A stretch of DNA of 64,000 nucleotides from Deltaproteobacteria bacterium. GTDB lineage: Bacteria > Desulfobacterota > Desulfomonilia > UBA1062. Location: positions 186,001 to 250,000 of the forward strand of contig JAHDOV010000013.1 of the NCBI GenBank assembly GCA_018434685.1. Reading direction: 5' to 3'. The position numbers were made by a program, and so were the translations under genes. Below, piece by piece: positions 50,845-60,040 of the stretch; within the stretch, counting starts at the first letter, position 1, and each line of letters starts with the position of its first letter. The notes beneath the pieces are model-generated. The model was not told the DNA's origin, did no database searches, and saw nothing but the letters and a program-made list of their open reading frames with translations.

Positions 50845-52065
50845 CTATATCATAGCCTTCAGAAGTGCCTTCAGGACGTCGACCAGGGGGATTTCGATGG
50901 CCACCACCGGGAGAAGCGGCACCAGGGCTGCTACAATGAGCGGTCCGACCCCCATGATTGTTAACGGGACAGGGTTCATCTTCCGTGCGTTTATAACACT
51001 CTGGTTCAAGTCTGTGAGCGAGGAAAAATCGGGCTCGCCCAGTGCCTCCTCACTAATCTCCGCCCCACCCTCCAGCCATTTCTCCTCGAACCGTTGCGCC
51101 AGAAGGCTGGCAAGCCCCTCGTATGCGAGCACACCCTTGCGTTTTGCTCTGGCGAGCGGCCCGGCGAACACCATCACCGGACCTGCAAAGAGAATCAGTT
51201 CCAGCAGGAGGAATGCAATGATGATAAACTTATACGACTGGAGTGAGTTCCCGGCATGGACGACCTCGTTGGCGAGCCTTCCGGCCAGCACGCAGCCGAA
51301 GGCAAACGCCGGGAGCGCAAAGGCGGCGGTCGAATCCCCCACAAAGGCCAGCCCGCCGGCCAGATCCGGGTGTTCAGGAATCACCCTGATGTTCATGAGG
51401 GCAACCTGCAGGAGAAATCGTCCCCACAGGAATATCCGCCACAGCCAGCGGCCTGCGATGAAGAAGTATGCCGGCAGTGCCACCGCACCATACCACCAGC
51501 CGGCCAGTGACAGGCTGTACCGACCCTGGTATTCTCTCACTATCCACGTGGCGATGCCGAGGTTCAGATCCGTCATGACCGAAGAAATAGCGAGGGCATA
51601 GGCAAGGATCAGGAGGACCAGTTCCACCACTGCCGAATCTATGAGCCGCAGGGCAGACTCCAGACTCTTTTTGAGGCGGGAAAGATCGGCCCTGGCCACG
51701 ACCCCTGTCAGAACAAACTGCTTCACGACCAGGCCAAGCTGTTTGCTGCAGGTGGTTTCGGCCAGAATGAGAATTGGTACGGCAAGCAGAAACCGCCCAT
51801 ATGCAAAGAAATCGAGCAACAGCGACTGCCTGGGCTGCTCTCCAAGGGCAAGGTCCTGGAGAGACGCCAGGACCAGCAGCGGCAGCCAGGTTATCAGCCC
51901 GAAGGCAATGGCCCTGCGGATTGTACCCGGTTTTCCGGGCCTCTCCAGCTTCAGGATACCCTGGAGGCGATCAAAGGGGCCTCCGGGAAACAGGGCAAAA
52001 TCGATGTACAACCTGTCGTCCATGCGCATGATCTTCCCTCTCACCGACTCAATCAGGTGAGTCAT
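50845..52065 (-). CDS. Polytopic membrane protein of unknown function
   Basis: A 406-residue protein with about seven hydrophobic segments (near residues 55-75, 85-105, 145-165, 195-215, 255-275, 285-310 and 370-390). It begins with a soluble segment MTHLIESVRGKIMRMDDRLYI and contains a polar part (EEKWLEGGAEISEEALGEPD) before the last helix. No named family is recognised. The gene is minus-strand and monocistronic, separated from the sulfatase island by a 370-base gap. Confidence 0.7.
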   Translation of the reverse strand: MTHLIESVRGKIMRMDDRLYIDFALFPGGPFDRLQGILKLERPGKPGTIRRAIAFGLITWLPLLVLASLQDLALGEQPRQSLLLDFFAYGRFLLAVPILILAETTCSKQLGLVVKQFVLTGVVARADLSRLKKSLESALRLIDSAVVELVLLILAYALAISSVMTDLNLGIATWIVREYQGRYSLSLAGWWYGAVALPAYFFIAGRWLWRIFLWGRFLLQVALMNIRVIPEHPDLAGGLAFVGDSTAAFALPAFAFGCVLAGRLANEVVHAGNSLQSYKFIIIAFLLLELILFAGPVMVFAGPLARAKRKGVLAYEGLASLLAQRFEEKWLEGGAEISEEALGEPDFSSLTDLNQSVINARKMNPVPLTIMGVGPLIVAALVPLLPVVAIEIPLVDVLKALLKAMI

Positions 52066-52434
52066 CTCAGACCCGTTATGACCTGGATCAACCGCTCAAT
52101 CTTACAAGCACAAACAGTTGCATACTAAAATCTTCTCGAGGTGTTCAAAGTTCATGGAGGAAAGCCCTCCCTTTTCAACATCAGAATAATGCCATAAAGC
52201 TGCCAGGCAAGGTACGAGATCCATTTTGCACCCTCGAATCCTATGCGGGAGCAGAAGCCATCCGGACGTATCTGGTCGAAATGTCGACCTGGGGGCGATA
52301 TCCTGACTCTGCACCGTTCTCCCCCCGCTTTTCCCCAGGTAGTTTCCAGACAGTATTCTCTTGAATATCATAATGTTAGCTGTCTGCCTGCAGGTCGCAT
52401 CACAGCTGGCATTGATCTCGCAGTAGTCCATTAC
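52066..52434. other. Divergent intergenic region
   Basis: The region separates the membrane-protein gene (-) and the ABM-domain gene (+). No supported gene or promoter is seen. Confidence 0.4.
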
Positions 52435-52773
52435 GTGATTATTGTTCTGGTAAAAATCATACCAAGACCCGGGCAGAAACAGGTGATCCTGGATCTCTTC
52501 CAGTCTGTGAGCGGCCCTACCTCGATGAAATCAGGATGCATGGAGTGCTCGATCTACGACAAATTCAATGATGACGAAACAATCCTCTACCTCGAACAAT
52601 GGTCCTCCATGGAGGCCCTGCAACAGCATATCGTCTCCGTGATCTACAACCGGGTTCTGGCTGCCATGGAGTTCGCCTGCGAACAACCCGAGATCTACTT
52701 CCATGAGATATCCCATACCCGGGGCTTTGAATTCGTAGAGGCATTGAGGGAACAACCACCGCGCGAAAGCTGA
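52435..52773 (+). CDS. ABM-domain (antibiotic biosynthesis monooxygenase-like) protein
   Basis: Residues from GTG 52435 onward give a 112-residue protein whose first strand IIVLVKIIPRPGQKQVI and later SGCMECSIYDKFNDDETILYLEQWSSMEALQQHI fit the ABM dimeric ferredoxin-like fold. The start is uncertain: no site precedes this GTG, while an ATG at 52243 would add 64 residues of non-coding appearance. ABM proteins include heme-degrading and quinone monooxygenases and many uncharacterised proteins. It ends seven bases before the SulP gene, so it may be the first gene of the sulfate-ester group. Confidence 0.65.
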   Translation: MIIVLVKIIPRPGQKQVILDLFQSVSGPTSMKSGCMECSIYDKFNDDETILYLEQWSSMEALQQHIVSVIYNRVLAAMEFACEQPEIYFHEISHTRGFEFVEALREQPPRES

Positions 52774-52780
52774 GAAGACT

Positions 52781-54478
52781 ATGAACATGAAAAAGCATGC
52801 GAAAATTGCAGGACCATCAGCATTGGTCCCATCTCTAAGCTGGCTGCCGGCATACCGGAAAGAATGGCTGCGCCCTGATGCGATTGCAGGCCTGACTGCC
52901 GCCTCGGTGGTCATCCCCAAAGCCATGGCCTATGCAGCCATAGCCGGCCTGCCGGTGGAAGTTGGTCTGTACACAATCTTTATCCCCATGGTGATCTATG
53001 TCGTCTTCGGCACGTCGCGGCCGCTGAGCATGAGCACGACCACCACCATAGCCATCCTGACCGCCACCCAAGTGGCTCTGGTGGCACCGAACAACACCGC
53101 TGCCGAGTACCTGGCAGCTGCATCCACCCTGGCACTGCTCGTCGGGGCCATTCTGGTGCTGGCAGCGGTCCTGCGCCTCGGTTTTATCGCCAACTTCATC
53201 TCAGATCCGGTGCTGACCGGATTCAAGGCAGGTATCGGTCTGGTTATCGTGGTAGACCAGGTCCCCAAGCTGCTGGGACAGCACTTTGACAAGGGCGGAT
53301 TCTTTCATAACATGGTTTCCATTGCCCGTGACCTGCCGGAGCTGTCTGTGCCGACACTCGTGCTCTCTCTCATCATGCTGGCACTCATCATAGGCATGGA
53401 GCGCTTCATGCCTCGCTCACCCGCACCGCTTCTGGCAGTCATAGTGGGTATAGCTGCATCGGCCCTGCTGGGGCTGGAAGGCAGGGGGGTCTCCATCGTG
53501 GGAGATATCCCGGCCGGTCTTCCTGCATTCAAGGTCCCGGACGTTTCCCTGGCGAGCCAGCTGTGGCCCGGCGCGCTGGGCATCGCACTGATGAGCTTTG
53601 TCGAGACCATTGCAGCCGGACGCGCCTTCCTCAGGCACGGCGAGCCGAACCCGGACGCGAACCAGGAACTCTTCGCACTGGGCCTCGCCAATGCAGCAGG
53701 CAGCCTGTTCCAGACCATGCCGGCCGGTGGAGGGACCTCGCAGACCGCAGTGAACCGCAATGCCGGGGCCCACACCCAGGCAGCAGCCATGGTGACGGCA
53801 GCGATCGCCGTGGCCTCCATGCTCTTTCTGGCACCGCTTATCGGCCTCATGCCACAGGCTACCCTGGCCGCCGTGGTGGTGGCCACGTCCATCGGCCTGG
53901 TCAATCCTGCCGAGTTCCGCAGTATCCGGCATATCCGTCATGTCGAGTTCCGCTGGGCAGTCGTGGCACTCCTGGGCGTGCTGTTCCTGGGCACGCTCAA
54001 GGGCATCCTCGTGGCCGTTATCGTCTCCATGCTGGCTCTCCTGCACCAGGCCAACAACCCTCCGGTGTATGTCCTGGGGCGCATTCCCCGAACGAATGCC
54101 TTCCGCCCTCGCTCAAAGGAGCACCCGGAAGATGAGAGCTTCGAAGGACTGCTCATGCTGCACACCGAGGGAAGGATGCACTTCGCCAGCGCCCCCCGGG
54201 CAGGTCAGAAGATGCTGGCACTGGTTCAGGAACATAACCCGAAGGTCGTAGTGCTCGATTTCAGCGCCATCCCGGATATCGAGTATACGGCGCTGAGGAT
54301 GCTGACCGAGGCAGAGGAGAATCTGCGCGAAGGAGGAATCACGCTGTGGCTCACAGCGCTGAGCCCTGAGGCCCTCAACGTCATACGCCAGGCCCCGCTC
54401 GGCAAAACCCTTGGCCGGGAGCGCATGTTCTACACCCTGGAACAGGCCGTGGAGAACTACCAGACGATGGTGAGGTAA
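52781..54478 (+). CDS. SulP-family anion transporter with STAS domain
   Basis: A 565-residue transporter. The membrane part (about 25-420) starts DAIAGLTAASVVIPKAMAYA and carries the SulP signature GLYTIFIPMVIYVVFGTSR. The C-terminal STAS domain (about 445-560) contains VLDFSAIPDIEYTALRMLTE. SulP proteins move sulfate, bicarbonate, oxalate or dicarboxylates. Here it precedes a sulfatase maturase and sulfatases, so sulfate import or export is the simplest inference. It is seven bases after the ABM gene and seven before the maturase gene. Confidence 0.9.
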   Translation: MNMKKHAKIAGPSALVPSLSWLPAYRKEWLRPDAIAGLTAASVVIPKAMAYAAIAGLPVEVGLYTIFIPMVIYVVFGTSRPLSMSTTTTIAILTATQVALVAPNNTAAEYLAAASTLALLVGAILVLAAVLRLGFIANFISDPVLTGFKAGIGLVIVVDQVPKLLGQHFDKGGFFHNMVSIARDLPELSVPTLVLSLIMLALIIGMERFMPRSPAPLLAVIVGIAASALLGLEGRGVSIVGDIPAGLPAFKVPDVSLASQLWPGALGIALMSFVETIAAGRAFLRHGEPNPDANQELFALGLANAAGSLFQTMPAGGGTSQTAVNRNAGAHTQAAAMVTAAIAVASMLFLAPLIGLMPQATLAAVVVATSIGLVNPAEFRSIRHIRHVEFRWAVVALLGVLFLGTLKGILVAVIVSMLALLHQANNPPVYVLGRIPRTNAFRPRSKEHPEDESFEGLLMLHTEGRMHFASAPRAGQKMLALVQEHNPKVVVLDFSAIPDIEYTALRMLTEAEENLREGGITLWLTALSPEALNVIRQAPLGKTLGRERMFYTLEQAVENYQTMVR

Positions 54479-54484
54479 AAGACT

Positions 54485-55804
54485 ATGAGTGATGCACAGA
54501 CCCTGAACATGTCAATGCCGCAACCGGACATACCGGCCTCTTTCCACATCATGGCCAAGCCCTCCGGGGCACGGTGCAACCTGAGCTGCAGGTACTGCTT
54601 CTTTCTCAAGAAGGACCGGCTCTATCCGGATACGCCCTGGCGCATGACCGACGAGGTGCTGGAAAGTTACATCCGTCAGACCATAGAGGGCCAGCGGGTC
54701 CCGCACGCCACCATTGCCTGGCAGGGCGGTGAACCCACGCTCATGGGTATTGACTTCTTCCGGCGGGCTATAGAGCTCGAAAACAAGTATCGCAGGCCCG
54801 GGATGCGTATCGAGAACACGCTTCAGACCAACGGTATCCTCCTGGACGACGAGTGGTGCCGGTTTCTCAAGGAGCACGATTTCCTCGTGGGCCTGAGCCT
54901 CGACGGTCCGAGGGAGATGCACGACGCCTACCGGGTGGACAAGGCCGGCAGACCGACCTTTGACAAGGTCATGCACGCTGCCCGGCTGCTCCAGGACCAC
55001 CAGGTGGAATTCAATATCCTGGCAACGGTCCACGCAAAAAACGGCGATCATCCACTTAAGGTCTACCGGTTCTTCCGTGACGAACTCGGCGCCCGCTATC
55101 TCCAGTTCATCCCCATTGTGGAGCGCGACAACGACACCGGCTTCCAGGAGGGTTCTGCGGTCACGGACCGCTCTGTCGGTGCACAGCAATACGGACACTT
55201 CCTCGTGGACATGTTCGATGAGTGGGTACGCCGCGACGTGGGCGAGATGTTCGTGCTGAACTTCGACGGCCCCCTGGCCAACTGGCTCGGATCGCCCTCC
55301 ACCTGCATCTTTTCCCCGGTCTGCGGCGAGGGCATGGCACTGGAGCGCAACGGCGACCTCTACTCCTGCGACCACTTCGTGGAGCCCCGCTACTTCCTGG
55401 GCAACATCATGGAGACCCCCATGGTGGAGATCCTGGCATCTCACAAGCAGCAGCAGTTCGGCCGGGCCAAGCGGGACAGCCTGCCCCGCTACTGCCGGGA
55501 GTGTGAGGTGCTCTTTGTCTGCAACGGCGAGTGCCCAAAAAACCGCTTTCTCATGACACCGGACGGTGAGCCGGGACTGAACTACCTCTGTGAAGGGTAC
55601 AAGATGTTCTTCAAGCACGTGGACCGTCCCATGCGTCTCATGGCCCAGCTTCTGCGCACCGGCAGGCAGGCATCCGAGGTCATGCGGTTCTACGCACAGG
55701 AGGACAGGACGCTGCGCGAGAGCTGCGCACACATGGGCCGCAACGAACCGTGCCCGTGCGGCAGCGGCAAAAAGGTGAAGCACTGCCACGGCACGGCTTC
55801 GTGA
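54485..55804 (+). CDS. Anaerobic sulfatase-maturating enzyme (radical SAM, SPASM, SEC-C tail)
   Basis: A 439-residue enzyme. The radical-SAM motif is C31-NLS-C35-RY-C38, preceded by FHIMAKPSGAR, typical of anSME. The SPASM domain (about 275-365) provides auxiliary cluster cysteines in STCIFSPVCGEGM, YSCDHFV, CRECEVLFVCNGECPKN and LCEGY. A SEC-C zinc motif (RNEPCPCGSGKKVKHCHG) ends the protein. anSME converts a Cys or Ser in the sulfatase motif to formylglycine without oxygen. It sits directly upstream of sulfatases with CxPxR/CxAxR motifs, its expected substrates. Confidence 0.94.
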   Translation: MSDAQTLNMSMPQPDIPASFHIMAKPSGARCNLSCRYCFFLKKDRLYPDTPWRMTDEVLESYIRQTIEGQRVPHATIAWQGGEPTLMGIDFFRRAIELENKYRRPGMRIENTLQTNGILLDDEWCRFLKEHDFLVGLSLDGPREMHDAYRVDKAGRPTFDKVMHAARLLQDHQVEFNILATVHAKNGDHPLKVYRFFRDELGARYLQFIPIVERDNDTGFQEGSAVTDRSVGAQQYGHFLVDMFDEWVRRDVGEMFVLNFDGPLANWLGSPSTCIFSPVCGEGMALERNGDLYSCDHFVEPRYFLGNIMETPMVEILASHKQQQFGRAKRDSLPRYCRECEVLFVCNGECPKNRFLMTPDGEPGLNYLCEGYKMFFKHVDRPMRLMAQLLRTGRQASEVMRFYAQEDRTLRESCAHMGRNEPCPCGSGKKVKHCHGTAS

Positions 55805-55909
55805 GGCCTCAGCACTGGCAGATAAAGGAGGGCTCCGGAGAGAGTCGCTTTGGTTATGACAGAGGCGCTTATGGCGCCGGAACAGAAGAGCTAAAGGAGG
55901 GAAAATCTT

Positions 55910-57391
55910 ATGGCTGAAACAAAGAAACCGAATATTCTGATCCTGTGGGGTGACGATGTGGGCTGGTGGAACATCAGCTACAACAGCCGGGGACAGATGG
56001 GCTACCGCACCCCCAACATCGACCGGATTGCCAACGAGGGCATCGCCTTCACCGACTACTATGCCCAGCAGAGCTGCACCGCAGGCCGGGCGGCCTTCAT
56101 CACCGGTCAGAACCCGGTACGCACCGGCCTGACCAAGGTGGGCATGCCCGGTGCCGCCCTTGGGCTGCAGCCCGAGGACCCGACCATCGCCGAGATGCTC
56201 AAGCCCCTGGGCTATGCCACGGGCCAGTTCGGCAAGAACCACCTGGGAGACAAGGACGAATTCCTGCCTTCAAACCACGGTTTCGACGAGTTCTTCGGCA
56301 ATCTCTATCACCTCAATGCCGAGGAAGAGCCGGAGCTTCCCGATTATCCGAAGGACCCGGCCTTCAGGAAGAAGTTCGGCCCGCGGGGTGTGATCCACAG
56401 CTTCGCTGATGGCCGCATCGAGGACACCGGTCCACTCACCAGGAAACGCATGGAGACCATCGACGGGGAAGTTACCGAGAAGGCACTCGCCTTCATCGAG
56501 AAAGCCCACAAGGACGGCAAGCCCTTCTTTCTGTGGTGGAACTCCACACACATGCACTTCAGGACCCATGTTCACAAGGACTACGAGGGCAAAAGTGGCC
56601 AGGGGTTCTACAACGATGCCATGGTCTATCACGATGACCAGGTCGGGGTTATGCTCAAAAAGCTCGACGAGCTCGGCATCGCGGACAACACGATCGTCAT
56701 GTACTCCACCGACAACGGCCCCCACTACAACACCTGGCCGGATGCGGGCATCACGCCCTTCCGCAGCGAAAAGAACACCAACTGGGAGGGCGGCTGGCGC
56801 GTGCCGGCCTTCGTGCGCTGGCCCGGAAAATTCAAGGCGGGCACCGTGCTCAACGGCATCGTCTCGCACCAGGACTGGCTGCCGACGCTCCTGGCTGCCG
56901 CGGGCGAGCCCGACATCAGGGAGAAGCTGCTCAAGGGCCACAAGGCAGGCAAAAAGACCTTCAGGGTCCACATCGACGGTATCAACATGCTGCCCTACCT
57001 GACCGGCACGGTAAAAGAGAGCCCCCGTGAATCATTCTTTTACATCAATGATGACGGCCAGCTCGTGGCCCTGCGCTACAATGACTGGAAACTCGTCTTC
57101 ATGGAGCAGAGGGCAAAACAGCTGGCCTGCTGGCAGGAGCCGTTCGTACCGCTACGCTTCCCCAAGGTCTTCAACCTTCGGCGCGACCCCTTCGAGCGGG
57201 CGGACGAGAATTCGAATACCTACTGGGACTGGGTCATGGACCATGTCTTCCTGTGCGTCCCGGTCCAGGCCTTTGTAACCCAGCAGATCCAGTCGTTCAG
57301 AGAGTTCCCGCCCCGGCAGAAACCGGCTTCGTTCAATCTGGACCAGGTGATGGATCAGCTGCAGGATGTCCAGGGCAGTGGTATGCATTGA
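55910..57391 (+). CDS. Arylsulfatase, Cys-type, CTAGR active site
   Basis: A 493-residue type I sulfatase. The formylglycine motif is C56-T-A-G-R60 in the context QQSCTAGRAAFITG. Metal ligands are GDDVGW (Asp 15/16) and STDNGPHYNTW (Asp/Asn). Active-site Lys/His candidates are FGKNHLGD and HMHFRTH. The CTAGR form (x-A instead of the usual x-P) is allowed but less common. No signal peptide is visible; the protein starts AETKKPNILILWGDD, so it is predicted to be cytoplasmic. GGAGGGAAAATCTT precedes the ATG. It lies 105 bases after the maturase gene. Confidence 0.93.
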   Translation: MAETKKPNILILWGDDVGWWNISYNSRGQMGYRTPNIDRIANEGIAFTDYYAQQSCTAGRAAFITGQNPVRTGLTKVGMPGAALGLQPEDPTIAEMLKPLGYATGQFGKNHLGDKDEFLPSNHGFDEFFGNLYHLNAEEEPELPDYPKDPAFRKKFGPRGVIHSFADGRIEDTGPLTRKRMETIDGEVTEKALAFIEKAHKDGKPFFLWWNSTHMHFRTHVHKDYEGKSGQGFYNDAMVYHDDQVGVMLKKLDELGIADNTIVMYSTDNGPHYNTWPDAGITPFRSEKNTNWEGGWRVPAFVRWPGKFKAGTVLNGIVSHQDWLPTLLAAAGEPDIREKLLKGHKAGKKTFRVHIDGINMLPYLTGTVKESPRESFFYINDDGQLVALRYNDWKLVFMEQRAKQLACWQEPFVPLRFPKVFNLRRDPFERADENSNTYWDWVMDHVFLCVPVQAFVTQQIQSFREFPPRQKPASFNLDQVMDQLQDVQGSGMH

Positions 57392-57399
57392 GGTTTCAT

Positions 57400-57441
57400 C
57401 GGGGTGGAGACCTCGTTTGTAGAGCCAGGATCTCCACCCCG
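57400..57441. repeat. Inverted repeat between sulfatase genes
   Basis: CGGGGTGGAGA (57400-57410) pairs perfectly with 57431-57441 across 20 bases. There is no T-run, so it is more likely an mRNA-stability hairpin. Confidence 0.55.
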
Positions 57442-57526
57442 TCGCAGCAGATGTGCCTGCCGGGGAAACTCGACAGGTCACTGGTGACAATCTGATGAAA
57501 ATCCAGTTTTCGAAAGGAGTTAAATC

Positions 57527-59902
57527 ATGAGTTCACAAGACAAGAAACACCGTTCACATCTCCCTATGCCGAACACATCGCGATCCCAGTTCATCGCGTA
57601 CGACGCGAAGGACCCGGACAGCAAGTTCCCGCCGATCGAGCAGTTGCGCCCGCCCACGGGAGCGCCCAACGTCCTGATCGTCCTGATTGACGATGCCGGG
57701 TTCGGCTCATCCAGCGCCTTCGGCGGACCGTGCCAGACTCCCAGCGCGGAAAAGCTGGCTGCGGACGGCCTGAAGTTCAACCGTTTTCACACCACCGCGC
57801 TTTGCTCTCCCACCCGCCAGGCGCTTCTTACCGGACGCAACCACCACTCCGCAGGCATGGGCGGAATCACCGAGATCGCCACCGGCGCGCCGGGTTACTG
57901 CTCGGTGTTGCCGAACACCATGTCTCCCCTGGCGAAGACTCTCAAGCTCAACGGCTACAACACGGCGCAGTTCGGCAAGTGCCATGAGGTGCCGGTTTGG
58001 GAGACGAGCCCGGTAGGCCCGTTCAATGCCTGGCCCACGGGCGGCGGCGGATTCGAGTACTTCTATGGTTTCATCGGCGGCGAGGCGAACCAGTGGTACC
58101 CGACCCTCTACGAGGGGACCACGCCGGTCGAGCCTGAGAAGACCCCCGAGGAGGGATACCACCTCATGGAGGATATGACCGACAAGGCCATGAACTGGAT
58201 CTCGCAGCAAAAGGCGCTCGCGCCCGACAAGCCGTTCTTCGTCTACTTCGCCCCCGGCGCGACCCACGCCCCACACCATGTGCCCAAGGAATGGGCTGAT
58301 AAGTACAAGGGCAAGTTCGATCACGGATGGGACAAGCTGCGAGAGGAGACCATTCTCCGGCAGAAGAAGCTCGGTGTTATCCCCCAGGATTGCCAGCTTA
58401 CCGTGCGCCACAAAGAGATTCCGGCGTGGGACGAGATACCCGAGGGGTTCAAACCGTTCCTGCGCCGCGAGATGGAAGTGTACGCAGGCTTTCTCGAGTA
58501 CACCGATCACCACGTAGGCCGGATACTGGATGGCTTGAAGAAGCTCGGCATCTTCGAGGACACGCTTATTTACTACATCATCGGCGACAATGGCGCATCG
58601 GCCGAGGGTGGTATCAACGGCTGTTTCAACGAAATGAGTTACTTCAACAGCCTGCAGAGCTTAGAAACGCCCGAGTACCTTTCGGCCCGGCTTGAAAAGC
58701 TCGGCGGCCCTGAGTCCTACAATCATTACGCTGTGGGCTGGGCCCATGCGATGAACACGCCCTACCAGTGGACTAAGCAGGTCGCTTCGCACTGGGGCGG
58801 CACGCGCAACGGCACCATCGTTTCCTGGCCGAAGGGGATCAAGGCCAAGGGCGAGATACGTTCGCAGTTCAGCCATGTGATTGACGTGGCCCCCACCGTG
58901 CTCGATGCGGCGGGAATTCCCCAGCCGGTCTCGGTGGACGGTATCCAGCAGGACCCGATCGAGGGCACCAGCATGCTCTATGCCTTCAACGACGCCAAGG
59001 CCCCTGAGCAGCACGAGATCCAGTACTTCGAGATGTTCGGCAATCGCGGCATCTACCACAAGGGATGGACCGCGGTGACTCATCACCGGACTCCGTGGGC
59101 TGCCTTGGATTTGAAACCCCCGGCCTTCGACGACGATATCTGGGAGCTCTACGACACCACCAAGGACTGGAGTCAGTCCAAGGACCTGTCAAAGGAGAAT
59201 CCTCAGAAGCTCCATGAGCTGCAGCGTCTCTGGCTGATCGAGGCCACGCGCTACAAGGTGTTGCCGCTGGATGATCGTATGATGGAGAAGATGAATCCGG
59301 ACACAGCCGGACGGCCGGTGTTGATCAAGGGCAAGACCCAGCTGCTGTTCGGCGGCATGGGCCGCCTGTCGGAGAACTGCATCCTCAGCATCAAGAACAA
59401 GTCGCACTCCGTGACCGCAGAGATCGTGGTACCTTCAAGCGGCGCCGAGGGTGTCATCATCGCTCAGGGTGCCAACATCGGCGGCTGGAGCCTGTACGCC
59501 AAGGACGGCAAGCTCAAGTACTGCTACAACTGGGGCGGTTTCAAACACTTCATCGTCGGTTCCGAACAGGTGATCCCTGCCGGGCAGCACCAGGTGCGCA
59601 TGGAGTTCGCCTACGCCGGCGGCGGCTTGGGCAAGGGCGGCAAGGCGACGCTCTTCATCGACGGGAAGAAGGCAGGCGAGGGAAACATTGGAGGAACGCT
59701 GGCGATCGTCTTCTCCGCTGACGACGGCTGTGACGTCGGCGAAGACAGCGGTGCTCCTGTCTCCCCGGAGTACGGCTCGCGGGGCAACGCCTTCAACGGC
59801 GAGGTCAAGGGCGTTTTGCTTTCGATAACCGACGATCCGCTAAATGCGGATCACATGATCACAGCAGAAGACGCCATCCGCGTCGCGCTGGCGCGTCAGT
59901 AA
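57527..59902 (+). CDS. Large arylsulfatase, Cys-type, CSPTR active site
   Basis: A 791-residue type I sulfatase. The formylglycine motif is C93-S-P-T-R97 in TTALCSPTRQALLTGRNHH, and the metal Asp pair is LIDDAGFG (55-56). FGKCHEVP, ATHAPHHVP and IIGDNGASAEGG hold further active-site residues. The C-terminal 200 residues (about 600-790) form a beta-rich domain (TAEIVVPSSGAEGVIIAQGA, GKATLFIDGKKAG) likely to be a jelly-roll accessory domain. There is no signal peptide. The site AAAGGAG precedes the ATG. It resembles the two later sulfatases but is clearly diverged. Confidence 0.92.
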   Translation: MSSQDKKHRSHLPMPNTSRSQFIAYDAKDPDSKFPPIEQLRPPTGAPNVLIVLIDDAGFGSSSAFGGPCQTPSAEKLAADGLKFNRFHTTALCSPTRQALLTGRNHHSAGMGGITEIATGAPGYCSVLPNTMSPLAKTLKLNGYNTAQFGKCHEVPVWETSPVGPFNAWPTGGGGFEYFYGFIGGEANQWYPTLYEGTTPVEPEKTPEEGYHLMEDMTDKAMNWISQQKALAPDKPFFVYFAPGATHAPHHVPKEWADKYKGKFDHGWDKLREETILRQKKLGVIPQDCQLTVRHKEIPAWDEIPEGFKPFLRREMEVYAGFLEYTDHHVGRILDGLKKLGIFEDTLIYYIIGDNGASAEGGINGCFNEMSYFNSLQSLETPEYLSARLEKLGGPESYNHYAVGWAHAMNTPYQWTKQVASHWGGTRNGTIVSWPKGIKAKGEIRSQFSHVIDVAPTVLDAAGIPQPVSVDGIQQDPIEGTSMLYAFNDAKAPEQHEIQYFEMFGNRGIYHKGWTAVTHHRTPWAALDLKPPAFDDDIWELYDTTKDWSQSKDLSKENPQKLHELQRLWLIEATRYKVLPLDDRMMEKMNPDTAGRPVLIKGKTQLLFGGMGRLSENCILSIKNKSHSVTAEIVVPSSGAEGVIIAQGANIGGWSLYAKDGKLKYCYNWGGFKHFIVGSEQVIPAGQHQVRMEFAYAGGGLGKGGKATLFIDGKKAGEGNIGGTLAIVFSADDGCDVGEDSGAPVSPEYGSRGNAFNGEVKGVLLSITDDPLNADHMITAEDAIRVALARQ

Positions 59903-59914
59903 ATAGATTCAGGG

Positions 59915-59940
59915 CCGGCAGCCCAAACCCGGGCTGCCGG
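59915..59940 (+). terminator. GC-rich hairpin after the second sulfatase gene
   Basis: CCGGCAGCCC (59915-59924) pairs perfectly with GGGCTGCCGG (59931-59940) over a six-base loop. No T-run follows, so termination is uncertain. Confidence 0.55.
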
Positions 59941-60040
59941 GATTGAACGGGCATAATGATGCAACGGGGAAGAAAACTTCCGGCCAGACACTGAGGCGCT
60001 TGTGACCAGGAGAATACACAGAGATAAAGGAGGGTATCTC

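Noticed and set aside
54512-56242. 576-codon antisense frame across the maturase and first sulfatase
   Set aside because: Both plus-strand genes are intact and recognised; the antisense frame has His/Val/Leu-rich shadow composition and no ribosome binding site.
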